Assembly (NCBI GenBank): GCA_905198295.1
Contig: CAJKBW010000132.1
Span: 1 to 5,701 of the forward strand
Length of the DNA stretch: 5,701 nucleotides
Direction of reading: 5' to 3'
Source: an uncultured Oscillospiraceae bacterium
GTDB taxonomy: Bacteria > Bacillota > Clostridia > Oscillospirales > Acutalibacteraceae
The notes under the pieces were generated by a model, which was given only the letters and a program-made list of their open reading frames with translations, was not told the DNA's origin and did not search any database. Positions 5,311 through 5,701 of the stretch are shown piece by piece. Within the stretch, counting starts at the first letter, position 1, and each line of letters opens with the position of its first letter. The translations under genes and the position numbers were made by a program.

Positions 5311-5701
5311 TCAGGCGCCGGCCAGCCGGGCCGTATCCTGCGCGATCATGTATTCCTCATCGGTGGGAATCACCATCGTATGCACGCGGGCACCCGGTGC
5401 GCTGATATCCGCTTCGCTGCCCCGCGGCAGGGAGGCGTTTTTCTCTTCGTCGATCGCGATGCCGAAGAAATCCATAACCCGGCAGACGTTCTGCCGCAGC
5501 TCGTGGTCGTTTTCCCCGATGCCCGCGGTAAATACCAGCGCGTCGATGCCATTCATCTCCGCCACATAGCTGCCGATATATTTCTTGATCTCGTTATAGA
5601 GGATGTTCAGCGCAAGCTGCGCGCGGGGGTTGCCCTCGGCGGCGGCGTCGCAGATATTGCGGGAATCGTTCGACAGGCCGCTCACCCCCAGGAAGCCGGA
5701 C
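5311..5701 (-). CDS. ackA: Acetate/propionate kinase, C-terminal 129 residues
   Basis: This is the 3' end of an acetokinase-family gene that continues past the right window edge; the whole protein is normally about 400 residues. The enzyme transfers phosphate between acetyl- or propionyl-phosphate and ADP, the ATP-yielding last step after the acyl-CoA is made. The visible part begins S-G-F-L-G-V-S-G-L-S-N-D-S-R, matching the family S-G-x-L-G-x-S-G-x-S-x-D-x-R segment. It continues with V-F-T-A-G-I-G-E-N in the nucleotide site and ends with I-P-T-D-E-E, whose glutamate is a metal-site residue in the family. It ends R-L-A-G-A without an encapsulation-type helix, so it is probably cytosolic. It is 94 bases upstream of the aldolase on the same strand. 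Acetate versus propionate preference (AckA versus PduW) is not decidable here. The GTG at 5685 is internal, since homology continues upstream of it. Confidence 0.93.
   Translation of the reverse strand, partial: SGFLGVSGLSNDSRNICDAAAEGNPRAQLALNILYNEIKKYIGSYVAEMNGIDALVFTAGIGENDHELRQNVCRVMDFFGIAIDEEKNASLPRGSEADISAPGARVHTMVIPTDEEYMIAQDTARLAGA

Noticed and set aside
3525..5405. A 626-codon open frame on the plus strand
   Set aside because: It runs antisense across the acetate kinase, aldolase, small gene and PduO-like gene, all of which have clear homology on the minus strand. Its translation is low-complexity and Arg/Ala/Ser/Pro-rich with no recognisable domain. GC-rich third positions remove stops from the antisense frame.
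5683..5685. GTG as start of a 124-residue acetate kinase-like protein
   Set aside because: The frame stays open and homologous upstream (S-G-F-L-G) to the window edge, so this is an internal valine of a gene cut by the window.

Overview
The window is one strand-consistent block of a bacterial microcompartment (BMC) operon. Every supported gene lies on the minus strand, so transcription runs from high to low coordinates. The order is: acetate kinase (3' end only, cut by the window edge), class II fuculose/rhamnulose-phosphate-type aldolase with a C-terminal encapsulation peptide, an unrecognised 56-residue small protein, a PduO-like two-domain protein (cobalamin-adenosyltransferase-like plus HbpS/GlcG-like), a CoA-acylating aldehyde dehydrogenase of the PduP/EutE type, a zinc alcohol dehydrogenase with an N-terminal encapsulation peptide, a 112-residue BMC shell protein, and the first 19 codons of a second BMC shell protein. 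Gene gaps run from 0 to about 94 bases. I see no RNA gene, mobile element, CRISPR array or regulator gene.

The genes fit a deoxyhexose (fucose or rhamnose) catabolic microcompartment. The aldolase would split the sugar phosphate into DHAP and lactaldehyde. Lactaldehyde can be reduced to 1,2-propanediol, a signature dehydratase (not in this window) would give propionaldehyde, and the aldehyde dehydrogenase and alcohol dehydrogenase would dismutate that to propionyl-CoA and propanol. Acetate/propionate kinase would recover ATP from the acyl phosphate. An encapsulated aldolase with PduP-type and Zn-ADH enzymes resembles the glycyl-radical (B12-independent) 1,2-propanediol compartments of Clostridia such as Lachnospiraceae. 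The dehydratase and its activase are outside the window, so this subtype is inferred. A B12-dependent Pdu-type or Planctomycete-type locus remains possible.

The organism is probably a GC-rich anaerobic member of the Clostridia (Oscillospiraceae/Ruminococcaceae-like gut or sediment bacterium), judged from the BMC gene set, strong GGAGG-type ribosome sites and GC-rich third codon positions. This is inference.

The most interesting points are: (1) the adenosyltransferase-like domain keeps its length and C-terminal helices but has lost several normally invariant ATP-loop residues; (2) a small unannotated gene with a very good ribosome site and an amphipathic N-terminus sits between the aldolase and the PduO-like gene; (3) the aldehyde dehydrogenase must start at a TTG directly after, and in frame with, the UAA of the PduO-like gene; (4) two different cargo enzymes carry short cysteine clusters between catalytic domain and encapsulation peptide.
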